Notes: generated from the sequence alone by a model not told the origin. A DNA stretch of 64,000 nt from Halobacteriovoraceae bacterium (GCA_020635135.1 JACKAJ010000018.1:9490-73489); one strand, 5' to 3'. Counted from the first letter of the stretch, positions 47,446-56,244 are shown. A program made the numbers and translations.

Positions 47446-50400
47446 TTAGACAGCCTGTTTTTTTAGGGCCCTCTTTTGGAGAAAAAGAGCGTAGACATAG
47501 TAGCTCGCCGGCACAAAAAGAAGAGTAATGGTCGTTGAAAAAAGTAATCCATAGGCAAAACTAATGGCCATTGGCTTTAAAAAAGGATCTCCTCCTGGCA
47601 TATGGGCAATGGGAAGTAGACCCGCGACCGTCGTGAAAGTGGTAAGAATAACAGGACGAAATCGTGATAGACAAGCACCTATAATTGCTGACTTCAAATC
47701 TTGAGCCTCTGTAATTTTCTTATTAATAAATGAAACCAAAACAATCGAATCGTTAACCACGACACCAATGAGACCAATAATCCCCATCAAGGCCATGAAT
47801 CCAATGGGCAGCCCCATAATAAGAAAAATGGCAACTACACCGATCATCCCAAAAGGAATTGATGACATAATAATAAGTGGTTGTAAGAGAGATCCAAACA
47901 TTGCCACTAATATAATAAATATAAGAAAAAGTGCAATGATCCCAGCCTTGGCAAGTCTTCCTACGGATTCGGTGGTATCTTTATTTTCACCAGTCAGTTG
48001 ATAAGTGATTTCAGGGTATTTTTCCAGGAACTTATCCATAAATTTTTTCACGTTTTCATTCACTTTAAGGGCCGTGGTGTGGACTTTATCAATTTCGGCA
48101 GAAATGGAGATCGTCCTTTTTCTTTCAAAACGTCTAATAACGTATGCCCCTTTTTGCTCTTTGATGTCAGCAACTTGAGAGAGCTTAATTCTTCTTCCTA
48201 ATTTATTACTAATATAAAGGTTTTCGAGAGTTTCTCTCTGAGAACGCGCTTCTTTATTAAGCCGAACAATGACATCCACATCTTCATCTGATTTTCTAAT
48301 CTCAGCGACAATTTGTCCTTCAAATGAACGCCGAGCTTCAATGGCAATATCATAATTAGTAAGCCCTAATCTTCTCGCTTCGTCTTCTTTGACATCGATG
48401 AGAAGTTGCTTTTTTCCTTCTTCGTAATCAATTTCAGTAAGACTCACTCCTTCAAATTGAGAGAGAGACTCATCAATTTCGTGAGCAGCTTGTTCTAGAT
48501 CTTTCAAGCTTTCACCAGAAATTTCAATATTCACTGGTTTTCCTCTCGGTGGCCCATTTTGAGCGCGATCCAATGAAACTTCGTAATCGGGCAAAAGCCC
48601 ATTGGCTTCTTTATTAATTGAGTTAATAATCTCATCGACTCCACGGTCTCTTTCTGAATCATCTTTCAAGTAAATAATGATCATCCCATATTGGTCGCCA
48701 ACTTTAGGCGTTCCCCCTCGAGAATATTGGTTACCCACAATACTTCTGAGAGCGTCTAATTCATTTTCTTTTACTGACTTCAAAATTGCTTGCTCGGCTA
48801 TCGAGATGGCCTTGGCAGTTTCTTCAAAAGGCGTTCCTACTTTTCCTTTAACCTTATAAAAGAGGACTGTGACATCATCATCTGGAAAGAGTTCGAATTT
48901 CATCATTTTTGCTGTGACAACTGATCCAAGGAATAAAGCTATAAAACTAAAAATAGTAAGATATTTACGGCTTAAACAAAGATGAAGCATTCTTTTATAG
49001 TGATTGAGAAGGGGTTGATACCAGCGCGTTTTCTCCATACCTTTTGGATTAATCCGCACAAAATCTGCGAGATGGCTTGGCAAAATAAAAAAACATTCAA
49101 GCCAAGAAGCCGTTAAGCAAATAATAACGACGGCAGGAACGGGCCACAAAAATTTCCCCATAATCCCGCCCATAAAAAAAAGACAACCAAAGGCAATCAT
49201 AGTAGTGAGAACAGTGGCCGTCACAGGAGCGATGGTTTCTTCTGAAGATATGATCGCTGCTTTTTTGGGATCCATCCCTCTTTCAAGATGTTGATAAAAG
49301 TTTTCGGCCACGATAATGGAATCATCCACCAACATTCCTAAGACAAGAATCAAACCAAACATCGAAATAAGATTAACACTCATCCCTGCATAATCCATAA
49401 ACATGAAAGCCACGAGAAATGCCAGAGGTGCACCTAGAGAAGTAATAAATGAAACTCGAAAGTTCATAAATAGGAGCAAACATGAAAAGACCAGAATCAT
49501 CCCCATTGTCGCGCTATTGGTGAGAACTCCCAAACGTCTTTTTACGAAGAAAGCATATTCATCCACATAGCGAAAGCGAAGCCCTTCGTCTTTATGCTTT
49601 TTCATATATGTTTCAGTTATCTCTTTAACGTCGTCTGTGAGTTTTAAAACATCGGCTCTTTCTTGTGAGAGCACATCGAGAACCACTGCATCTTCACCCA
49701 TGACTTTTTCTGTATAGCTTAAGTCTTCAAAACCAAGTTTTACTTGAGCCACATCTTTAACCCGAACAAAATTACCAGACGTGTTCGAACGAATGACAAT
49801 CTTCTCAATATCTTCAGGTTTTTCGAACTCATTTTGAGTTCGGACCATAATATTGCCTTCCGAAGTCTCTATTGCCCCTGCCGAGAGGTTAATATTGCGA
49901 TCGCGAATAACTGTTGCGACTTCTTGCAAGCTCATATCATAGGTTTCTAGCTTTTTAGGATCGACTTCGATAATAAAAGCAAGGTCCCTCTCTCCGTCAA
50001 TATTGACTTTGGCCACACTTGGATTTTGCTCAAGCAAATCGCGAAGTCTTCTACCATGAAAGCGCCTTGAAGTTTCATCTGTTCCAAAAACTCCAATCTT
50101 AATAATTGGTCTATTTTTATTTTCCGCTTTATAGATACTTGGATTTTCTGCTTCATCAGGAAGATCGACTTGATCAACTCCGCTTCGGACATCTTGCAAG
50201 ACTTTATCGATATCGTATTCGGGATCAATTTGCAGATCGACTATTGAAAATCCTTCTCCCGACATAGCATTCATTTCTTCTATCCCACTAATGTCTTGAA
50301 TTTCTCGTTCCATAGGAATGGAAACAAGTTTTTCCACGTCTTCAGCAGTCGAACCAGGGTAAGTGGTTCGAATGATAATGCGATCAAAACTGACATTCGG

Positions 50401-50514
50401 GAACGTTTCTTTTTGAAGAGTAAAAATAGAGATAATTCCTGATACAAGAATCAACAGTGAAATTAGATTCACGAGAACTGATTTATCAACAAAGTAACGG
50501 ATCAATTTATTCAT
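47446..50514 (-). CDS. RND-family efflux/transport permease (AcrB/CusA-like)
   Basis: A 1022-residue polytopic inner-membrane protein with two homologous halves. The N-terminus LIRYFVDKSVLVNLISLLIL is followed by the large periplasmic loop (FPNVSFDRIIIRTTYPGST). The proton-relay pair D397-D398 sits in GMLVDDSIIVAENF, and the second half has GLIGVVVNDSIVLVSFINK. The TolC-like gene upstream overlaps it by 8 nt. Substrate class (drug, metal or lipid) is not inferable. Confidence 0.93.
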   Translation of the reverse strand: MNKLIRYFVDKSVLVNLISLLILVSGIISIFTLQKETFPNVSFDRIIIRTTYPGSTAEDVEKLVSIPMEREIQDISGIEEMNAMSGEGFSIVDLQIDPEYDIDKVLQDVRSGVDQVDLPDEAENPSIYKAENKNRPIIKIGVFGTDETSRRFHGRRLRDLLEQNPSVAKVNIDGERDLAFIIEVDPKKLETYDMSLQEVATVIRDRNINLSAGAIETSEGNIMVRTQNEFEKPEDIEKIVIRSNTSGNFVRVKDVAQVKLGFEDLSYTEKVMGEDAVVLDVLSQERADVLKLTDDVKEITETYMKKHKDEGLRFRYVDEYAFFVKRRLGVLTNSATMGMILVFSCLLLFMNFRVSFITSLGAPLAFLVAFMFMDYAGMSVNLISMFGLILVLGMLVDDSIIVAENFYQHLERGMDPKKAAIISSEETIAPVTATVLTTMIAFGCLFFMGGIMGKFLWPVPAVVIICLTASWLECFFILPSHLADFVRINPKGMEKTRWYQPLLNHYKRMLHLCLSRKYLTIFSFIALFLGSVVTAKMMKFELFPDDDVTVLFYKVKGKVGTPFEETAKAISIAEQAILKSVKENELDALRSIVGNQYSRGGTPKVGDQYGMIIIYLKDDSERDRGVDEIINSINKEANGLLPDYEVSLDRAQNGPPRGKPVNIEISGESLKDLEQAAHEIDESLSQFEGVSLTEIDYEEGKKQLLIDVKEDEARRLGLTNYDIAIEARRSFEGQIVAEIRKSDEDVDVIVRLNKEARSQRETLENLYISNKLGRRIKLSQVADIKEQKGAYVIRRFERKRTISISAEIDKVHTTALKVNENVKKFMDKFLEKYPEITYQLTGENKDTTESVGRLAKAGIIALFLIFIILVAMFGSLLQPLIIMSSIPFGMIGVVAIFLIMGLPIGFMALMGIIGLIGVVVNDSIVLVSFINKKITEAQDLKSAIIGACLSRFRPVILTTFTTVAGLLPIAHMPGGDPFLKPMAISFAYGLLFSTTITLLFVPASYYVYALFLQKRALKKQAV

Positions 50515-51946
50515 TATAATCTTTTAAATAATCGTTAATTTCACCGTGCAGAAGTGCAATTTGGGCAGCAACCAGCTGATATTTGGCAATGTACTGAAAA
50601 TAACTTTTTTCAGCACCCAATAATTCATCTTCGGCATTGAGGACCTGATCTAGATCCACCTGCCCTCTTTCGTAACGTTTCGTTTGCTCTTTCAGAACTT
50701 TCTTTCCTAGATCTAGTCTTCTTTGTGCTGACTGGATATTTTGGTGAGAGCTTTTGAATTCACGATATAATTGATCATTTTTAAGATGCAGATCTTTTTG
50801 CAGATCAGTCAGTGATAATTTAACTTTCTGGGCCTCAATGTTTTTATTCACACGTGTGATTTCAGAAGAACTTTCACCAAAGGGAACATTAAAGCTTAAA
50901 ACCACGGCCTTAGAATCGTAGGTGGAATCAGACTGAGCATCCGAAAAAGCGTCACTATAGTTATTATCAATAGCTCCTCGAGAATATTCAAAACTCAACT
51001 TAACATCGGGATTATCTTGAAAATCCAAGGCCTCCACTTCGCTTTCCAGTGCACTTAAACGCTTCTTTAAGATCTGATAATTTTTATTCTGATTAAAATC
51101 TTTTTTAGGCTCAATTGTTAGCTCCTTAAAATTTTCATCAAAATGCGCTATCTCTTCTCCCAAAACATCTCTTTCGACTAACATCGAGAGTTCATTTAAA
51201 GTTTGTTCAAATTCTGTTTTCGAGTTTTCCAGGAGTTCCTCACTCACCAGATACGAACTTCCCACGCGAAAGTAATCCGCCCTAATGGCTATACCGTCCT
51301 TGTAGCGTTTTTCAATCAACTTCTTTCTCACTCGCGAACGATCTAGGGATTCGCGGTTTAAACCCAACATTGTTTTGGAAAGTTTGGCATTGAGATAATA
51401 AGAATAAAGCTCTAGCAGAGTCGTTTCCTCAACGGAATCGAGCTGTGATTGAGCTGCTCGGTAATTGAGTTCAGCTGATTCAAGATTCAAGCGATAAGAC
51501 TTCCCAAAGACATTGCGACTTAAATCTTGAGAATAGGAAAGTTTATTTTCTATCAAATAGGCAATATCGCCACCATTAGCGGTTTTATAGGCAGCGTCCC
51601 ACATAGAAATATCTTGGCGAGTATACTCGTGAGTAAATTTCAAAACCCCGCCCCAAGAAAAGGGAAGACCTAAACTCACTGAAGGGCTAAGACTTTTAGT
51701 TTCCTGAGAAGAAAAACTAAACAAGCTAGCATCTCGCCCCTCCCTGTAAGTAGCAGAACCATCCAGGAAAAGATTAGTCGTACTCTCCACTGCTTTAATT
51801 TGATTCTCATTTTGCTTAAGTGTGTATTCTTCTTTTTTAATAGTTGTATTTTTTTTATGGAGCTCTCCGACCAGATTTTGAAAACCCGCAAGGCAAGTCC
51901 CTTGAATAACAAGAAAAAGAGAGAGAAAAAATCCAATTTTAAGCAT
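50507..51946 (-). CDS. TolC-family outer-membrane efflux protein
   Basis: About 480 residues: signal peptide (MLKIGFFLSLFLVIQGTCLA), then long alpha-helical repeats with OEP hallmarks such as LIEKRYKDGIAIRADYFRVGSSYLV and KEQTKRYERGQVDLDQVLNAEDELL. It would form a trimeric outer-membrane/periplasmic channel for the RND pump encoded next. No membrane-fusion adaptor gene lies in the operon. ATG 51946 is favoured because the signal peptide starts there. Confidence 0.9.
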   Translation of the reverse strand: MLKIGFFLSLFLVIQGTCLAGFQNLVGELHKKNTTIKKEEYTLKQNENQIKAVESTTNLFLDGSATYREGRDASLFSFSSQETKSLSPSVSLGLPFSWGGVLKFTHEYTRQDISMWDAAYKTANGGDIAYLIENKLSYSQDLSRNVFGKSYRLNLESAELNYRAAQSQLDSVEETTLLELYSYYLNAKLSKTMLGLNRESLDRSRVRKKLIEKRYKDGIAIRADYFRVGSSYLVSEELLENSKTEFEQTLNELSMLVERDVLGEEIAHFDENFKELTIEPKKDFNQNKNYQILKKRLSALESEVEALDFQDNPDVKLSFEYSRGAIDNNYSDAFSDAQSDSTYDSKAVVLSFNVPFGESSSEITRVNKNIEAQKVKLSLTDLQKDLHLKNDQLYREFKSSHQNIQSAQRRLDLGKKVLKEQTKRYERGQVDLDQVLNAEDELLGAEKSYFQYIAKYQLVAAQIALLHGEINDYLKDYNE

Positions 51947-52013
51947 GGGCCAGCATAGCAAAAGCCATAACCTTTGTCAGTGAAGACTCGTAAATTTTGC
52001 CTGGAATTAGCCC

Positions 52014-52042
52014 TTGAATTTAATTGGGTTTTACGCTATACA
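52014..52042 (+). promoter_or_regulatory. Sigma70-type promoter of the RNase P RNA gene
   Basis: TTGAAT (52014-52019), 17 nt spacer, TATACA (52037-52042). Predicted transcription starts near 52049, precisely at the 5' strand of helix P1. Confidence 0.7.
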
Positions 52043-52048
52043 TTATCT

Positions 52049-52341
52049 GCTGAGAAAGAGGAGATATCGCTCAGGTTCGCCTGGGAGGAAAGTCCGGACA
52101 CCATAGGGTACCGTAGCGGATAACGTCCGCCCACCGCAAGGTGAGGACAAGTGCAACAGAAAGAATGTACGGTTCGGCCGTAGTGAAATCAGGTAAACTC
52201 TACGGGGTGCAAGTCCACGTAGGTCAGCGCTCGATGCCGTCCCGGCAAAAGCTGACGGGTAGGACGCATGAGTGGTTGAGCAATTAACCACCTAGAGGAA
52301 TGATATCATAGAACAGAATCCGGCTTACTCTCTTTCTCAGC
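52049..52341 (+). ncRNA. rnpB: RNase P RNA (compact)
   Basis: The catalytic RNA that matures tRNA 5' ends. Conserved blocks: GAGGAAAGTCCGGAC near the 5' side, AGTGCAACAGAAAG, AGGTAAACTC, GGGTAGGACGC, and TAGAGGAATGATATCATAGAACAGAATCCGGCTTAC at the 3' side (positions about 52292-52328). Helix P1 is a perfect 12 bp pair GCTGAGAAAGAG/CTCTTTCTCAGC closing the molecule. P17 (GTCAGC/GCTGAC) and P18 (GTGGTT/AACCAC) are visible. Only about 293 nt long; the usual GGTAAGAGC P13/P14 segment was not found. A T run follows the 3' end (52342-52348). Confidence 0.9.
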
Positions 52342-53373
52342 TTTTTTTACAGCTTTCAAACTCGCTGTGGTCACATTTTCTTTAGCCATTTTATCGAGAG
52401 CAATGTAGCGATAAGAGTTTTCTTTTAATCGAAGAAATTTTTCATCAAAGTTTTTTAAAATATAATTCTCAATATTATATTTTGTAATATTCGTTTTATA
52501 TTTTTTTAATTTTTCCACATCTACTGATTTGTCCAAATAAGGATATTGCTTCAAAGCTTTATCTTCTGAGTGCAAAATAAAAGTCGGAAGTTCCCACTGC
52601 CCTTCTAACCACTTTCCTCTAGGTCTTTTGACCACCAAAACTTTTTCATTTTTTGTTACCAACACACGCAATAATTTTAAACTTAGCAAACTTTGCTTTT
52701 TATTTTCTTCAACTTTGGGATATGAGAAAGGTTCTCCACTTTTGTAAGCCTGACACTGAGATTTCAAAGGGCAACGCTCACAAGCCAGTTTTCTTGCTTG
52801 ACAGATTTCTCTCCCTAGATCCATCACTGCTTCGTTTAGGAATTGATAATTGAGATCATCTGAAAATATTTTTTGGGATTCAAAAAGTCTTTTCACTTTT
52901 CTTTGAGCCGCGATTCCCTTGGATTCATTTATCCCCAAAAAGCGCGCCATCACTCTTTCAATATTGGCATCAATCGCTAAAGCCTTTTTTTGCATTCCAA
53001 TCGCCAAAAGAGCATTAGCCGTATATTCACCAATTCCTGGAATTGCTTTTAACTCATCTATGGTCTTAGGAAATTCTCCCCCGAACTGATCCCAAAGAAC
53101 TTCCGCCGCTTTTTTGAGGTTACGAGCACGACGATAATAACCCAATCCTTTCCACGCAATGAGTACTTCTTCTTCACTTGCACTCGCGAGTGATTTTACA
53201 GAAGGAAATTGTTTCAAAAATCGTCCATAATGTTTAAGAACAGTGCTTACTGTCGTTTGCTGGAGCATAATTTCAGACACAAGAGTCGAATACAAAGTTC
53301 GCTCTTTTCTCCAAGGCAAATGGTGATGTTGCTCACGCGACCAAGCAATAAGATCTATGAAGACATTATTCAT
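52306..53373 (-). CDS. mutY: A/G-specific adenine glycosylase
   Basis: Removes adenine mispaired with 8-oxoguanine. The 355-residue protein has catalytic E34 (LVSEIMLQQT), the HhH IPGIGEYTANALLAIG, catalytic D135, and the iron-sulfur cysteines C191, C198, C201 and C207 in the expected C-x6-C-x2-C-x5-C spacing. The C-terminal region resembles a MutT-like recognition domain (PRGKWLEGQWELPTF). It is the third gene of the HTH-VWA-mutY unit. Its last 12 codons and stop overlap the rnpB 3' end on the opposite strand. Confidence 0.94.
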   Translation of the reverse strand: MNNVFIDLIAWSREQHHHLPWRKERTLYSTLVSEIMLQQTTVSTVLKHYGRFLKQFPSVKSLASASEEEVLIAWKGLGYYRRARNLKKAAEVLWDQFGGEFPKTIDELKAIPGIGEYTANALLAIGMQKKALAIDANIERVMARFLGINESKGIAAQRKVKRLFESQKIFSDDLNYQFLNEAVMDLGREICQARKLACERCPLKSQCQAYKSGEPFSYPKVEENKKQSLLSLKLLRVLVTKNEKVLVVKRPRGKWLEGQWELPTFILHSEDKALKQYPYLDKSVDVEKLKKYKTNITKYNIENYILKNFDEKFLRLKENSYRYIALDKMAKENVTTASLKAVKKAEKESKPDSVL

Positions 53374-53376
53374 AGA

Positions 53377-54189
53377 CTAATTGGTACAGTATTTTTTTAT
53401 TTTTTCAACTCTAGAAGGGAGATTTTCAGGATAAAGAACTTTTTTTGCATCATTTCCAATAAAAATGGCTCTCTCTTGAAAAGCGTAGTCCATAAACTTC
53501 TTATGGGCCTCGGTTCTATCAGTAATAATGATGAGTCGTTTTGCTCGCGATCTTTTAATCCAGCGAATGAGTAATGAATCATCCGTAATAGCTTTGGCTT
53601 GGCAAGCAGCCGTTGGATCTTGAATGCGATCAAGTTCATCGTTGAAAACATAAACAGAAACATTCCCGCAACTTTGCATTAGTCTTCGAGCAAAACTCGA
53701 TCGATAACATTCTTGTTGAATATCCACAGAGTCCAATCTCGACATACTTTCAGTAATATCGATATAAACATCGAGTGAAGATTTCGTGATCTTATGATCA
53801 GTCGCCTGCCCACAAAATTGATCAAAATAATTAGTGCTATCACAGTGGAAACGGTCACGTTTGAGAAGATCAAGAGTTGAGAGATCTTCATTTTCTGGAG
53901 CATTTTTTTCTATTTCTTTAATTTCTTCATCATATATAGCATGGGGGATCTCAACGATTTCTGAGTCTTCAATTTTTTTAGGATCATACATTCCTATTTG
54001 AGGATCAAAACAATATTCTCCCACTTTGGTGCATTGGTAGTGATTATTTTGGGCCAGGTTTTTGTAAGACTTTAGATTGAGAAGTGTTGCCTCTATATCG
54101 GTTGAAAGTGACCACACCTCTATAATATCAGGAGTTGCCTGAGCCTGAGCTATCAATCCAAAAAATAAAATGCTCCAAAAAATTTTCAT
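53377..54189 (-). CDS. Secreted von Willebrand factor A-like protein
   Basis: A 270-residue protein with a signal peptide (MKIFWSILFFGLIAQAQA). A MIDAS-like D144-x-T146-x-S148 (VYIDITESMS) precedes YVFND and RAKRLIIITDRTE strands, suggesting a diverged VWA fold. Eight mature cysteines suggest disulfides. Its ATG overlaps the HTH gene stop (ATGA). The function is unknown; such proteins often mediate metal-dependent protein contacts. Confidence 0.7.
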   Translation of the reverse strand: MKIFWSILFFGLIAQAQATPDIIEVWSLSTDIEATLLNLKSYKNLAQNNHYQCTKVGEYCFDPQIGMYDPKKIEDSEIVEIPHAIYDEEIKEIEKNAPENEDLSTLDLLKRDRFHCDSTNYFDQFCGQATDHKITKSSLDVYIDITESMSRLDSVDIQQECYRSSFARRLMQSCGNVSVYVFNDELDRIQDPTAACQAKAITDDSLLIRWIKRSRAKRLIIITDRTEAHKKFMDYAFQERAIFIGNDAKKVLYPENLPSRVEKIKKYCTN

Positions 54190-54809
54190 CGCGTTTGCAA
54201 TCTCTTTTGCTTAAAGTAGCGTAGTAATTGGTTACCGATATCGACTAATAAATCCTTCCCCTCTACATCTAGATCCAAAAAGTCATAGACGTAGGCCATT
54301 TGCCTGGGGCTTAAACTATTAATTTTATCGGTCAAGGAGAGATCTTTCTGATCGCTCTCTCCGGCATCCGGAAAGTTTTGATCGCCTTTTTTTATTTCAC
54401 CTGACCTTGTTCCTCCTCCAAAAGAAAGTTTTCTCTTATTTTTTCCAAAACCAATAGAGAAACTCTGTTTCGCTTCTGATTGAGGGTCTCCACTTTCTTC
54501 TCTCGGCAATACTTGAGTGATCATCGTTTCATCTTTGTAAAATGCAACGAGCTTTTTAAATTTGGCATCGGATTCCTCTTCGATAAAATCGATAATCTCA
54601 TGCAAGGGTATATCAAGGTAGGCCACAATCTTTGCAACCAGTTGCTCATCAATATCTTTGGTCTTTTGATTGAGAAATCGGCTAAGTGTTGAAATTCCTA
54701 CGTTTATGGCCTCAGCAAGATCCTTTTGAGAAAGATCACCTCTTATATGCATATACTTTCTTACGATTCCGATAAACCAATCAATGGCGTCTTTGTTGAA
54801 TTCAATCAT
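54186..54809 (-). CDS. XRE-type helix-turn-helix regulator
   Basis: A 207-residue protein with an N-terminal HTH (about residues 24-60, SQKDLAEAINVGISTLSRFLN) and a C-terminal part of unknown fold. AGGAGG precedes ATG 54809. It lies upstream of the VWA and mutY genes and divergent from the pentapeptide gene, with an inverted repeat in the shared promoter region that is a good candidate for its operator. Confidence 0.85.
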   Translation of the reverse strand: MIEFNKDAIDWFIGIVRKYMHIRGDLSQKDLAEAINVGISTLSRFLNQKTKDIDEQLVAKIVAYLDIPLHEIIDFIEEESDAKFKKLVAFYKDETMITQVLPREESGDPQSEAKQSFSIGFGKNKRKLSFGGGTRSGEIKKGDQNFPDAGESDQKDLSLTDKINSLSPRQMAYVYDFLDLDVEGKDLLVDIGNQLLRYFKQKRLQTR

Positions 54810-54872
54810 AATTTCAACCTCCTGAATTTCTTATCGAATTAAAATTTTTTTTTCTTAATGCAATAATTTTCC

Positions 54873-54901
54873 TTGACGCAATTTGTCAAGAATTGTATAC
54901 T
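54873..54901 (+). promoter_or_regulatory. Pentapeptide-gene promoter overlapping an operator-like palindrome
   Basis: TTGACG (54873-54878), 17 nt spacer, TATACT (54896-54901). The inverted repeat TTGAC-N7-GTCAA (54873-54889) overlaps the promoter. On the opposite strand it supplies a TTGACA reading toward the HTH gene. Three GCAAT copies (54860, 54878 and 54902) add possible half-sites. Confidence 0.7.
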
Positions 54902-54944
54902 GCAATTAGTTAAACGGCTCAGACCAACTAAGGAGGAAGGGGCA

Positions 54945-55364
54945 ATGAAAACAACTTTAATTGAAATGGATTTCATCTCACAAGATAATAAATATCTGAA
55001 TTTAAAGGAGTTTTCTATCCAAGACAAATCCTACCATGGTGCAATCTTCTCTGGTTCCCGCCTAGAATCCTGCCTATTCTACAATGTCACTTTCTCCTGT
55101 TGCACCTTTTATGCCAGCAATTTTGATGCATGTGACTTCAAAAATTGCAAATTCGAAAATTGCAAATTTATATTCTCATACGTCAGCCAAACCAATTTTT
55201 ATAGCTGTACAGTCAACAAATGCGAATTTCAGAATTTTTCCGGCCAATACAACACACTTTTTAACTGTAATTTCGATATGTTAGCCTTTGATACTTTTTT
55301 TACCGATGAAAATGACATGAAGTCTTGCTACGTCACGGATGACACCCACGTTATTGCATCTTAA
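54945..55364 (+). CDS. Pentapeptide-repeat-like protein
   Basis: About 139 residues from ATG 54945 (AAGGAGG 10 nt upstream). The middle is a series of A/N-x-F-x-x-C-type units: NFDACDFKNCKFENCKF, then TNFYSCTVNKCEFQNFSG, typical of right-handed beta-helix pentapeptide repeats but rich in Cys at the fourth positions. There is no signal peptide. The gene has its own strong promoter and terminator. The role is unknown; some relatives protect DNA gyrase or act as scaffolds. Confidence 0.8.
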   Translation: MKTTLIEMDFISQDNKYLNLKEFSIQDKSYHGAIFSGSRLESCLFYNVTFSCCTFYASNFDACDFKNCKFENCKFIFSYVSQTNFYSCTVNKCEFQNFSGQYNTLFNCNFDMLAFDTFFTDENDMKSCYVTDDTHVIAS

Positions 55365-55416
55365 TTTCAAGGTGCAATAGCTGGGGTAGCATAACACTCT
55401 CCTCTCCCTTTTCCCT

Positions 55417-55448
55417 ACCTCGCGCACTTAATCGCGCGAGGTTTTTTT
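55417..55448 (+). terminator. Rho-independent terminator of the pentapeptide gene
   Basis: A 9 bp perfect stem ACCTCGCGC / GCGCGAGGT, 8 nt loop, then seven T (55442-55448). Confidence 0.9.
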
Positions 55449-55472
55449 AGGTGCCTTTTAGGTGCCCATTTT

Positions 55473-55543
55473 TAGGTGCCAGGCTCTTTTCGTTAAACAA
55501 GCGCATTAAACGCACCGGTTTAACGAAAAGAGCCTGGCACCTA
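55473..55543. repeat. REP-like long palindrome with 26 bp perfect arms
   Basis: Arms 55473-55498 and 55518-55543 are perfect reverse complements (core GGTGCCAGGCTCTTTTCG). They surround a 19 nt loop with a small GCG/CGC hairpin. Two further AGGTGCC copies precede it at 55449 and 55460. The GGTGCCAGGC end is like REP/RAYT-mobilised elements. Confidence 0.75.
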
Positions 55544-55551
55544 TGGGGGTG

Positions 55552-56232
55552 TTATTGATGAACGACTTTGGTATTTTTTGGAACATCGAAGACAAAATGT
55601 GTGCGCGAATAATTGAGATTTTGTTGAAAATCATCAAAGGTGAGAACCACTTCCTTATCGTCAGTGTAGATAAGCTTCATGGTTTTGATATCGCCGAGAG
55701 TAAACTGAGAACCTTCGGGAGCCTTCTTCTGCATATTGGGAGCTTTTGAAGCCCGCGAATTGAGAATCACACGTGAGACAACTTGTTCGTCCGCGGTAAG
55801 ATAAATCATTTTAAGATTAAGTTCTTTTTGAGTGCTGGGTTCAAAAATTAACTTGTACTCACCTACTTTGATCTTTTCGACTTTATAGAGCTTATTAGTT
55901 TTAAGCCCTGGCTTTAAAGTATCAAAGATTTTTCCATAAATATGGTTTTTGGCATTTCCTACTCGAACTTCAGACTTCTCTGATTTAATAAATGATGGAG
56001 TATAAAGCCAGCTGGTTTCATTATTGCTGATAAATTCTGTGTTGTTTTTAAATTCTTTGAAGCGAATATGCCCAGGGTACATGTACTCTAGGGAAGATTT
56101 GGTGTTGCGGATTTTTCCCGTAATTTCACTTTTATTAGACTGAACAATATTGACCTTAAAAGTTTGCGGTAAAAACTCATTGGCCTGAGCTTTCAAAGAA
56201 AAAACAAAGATAAGTATTAAGAGTCCTTTCAT
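55552..56232 (-). CDS. lolA: LolA-like outer-membrane lipoprotein carrier
   Basis: A 226-residue periplasmic protein with a signal peptide (MKGLLILIFVFSLKAQA) and a LolA-type pattern of strands: SSLEYMYPGHIRFKEF, NNETSWLYTP, LIFEPSTQKELNLKMIYLTAD, and a C-terminal FVFDVPKNTKVV. It would shuttle lipoproteins from the LolCDE complex to LolB-type acceptors. It starts 12 nt after the smc stop with AGGAGA upstream of ATG 56232, so the two are probably cotranscribed. Confidence 0.85.
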   Translation of the reverse strand: MKGLLILIFVFSLKAQANEFLPQTFKVNIVQSNKSEITGKIRNTKSSLEYMYPGHIRFKEFKNNTEFISNNETSWLYTPSFIKSEKSEVRVGNAKNHIYGKIFDTLKPGLKTNKLYKVEKIKVGEYKLIFEPSTQKELNLKMIYLTADEQVVSRVILNSRASKAPNMQKKAPEGSQFTLGDIKTMKLIYTDDKEVVLTFDDFQQNLNYSRTHFVFDVPKNTKVVHQ

Positions 56233-56244
56233 CGTGAAACTCTC

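Noticed and set aside
52043..52291. 82-codon frame on the minus strand inside rnpB
   Set aside because: The region is clearly RNase P RNA with P1, CR-I and CR-V conserved. The frame has no other support.
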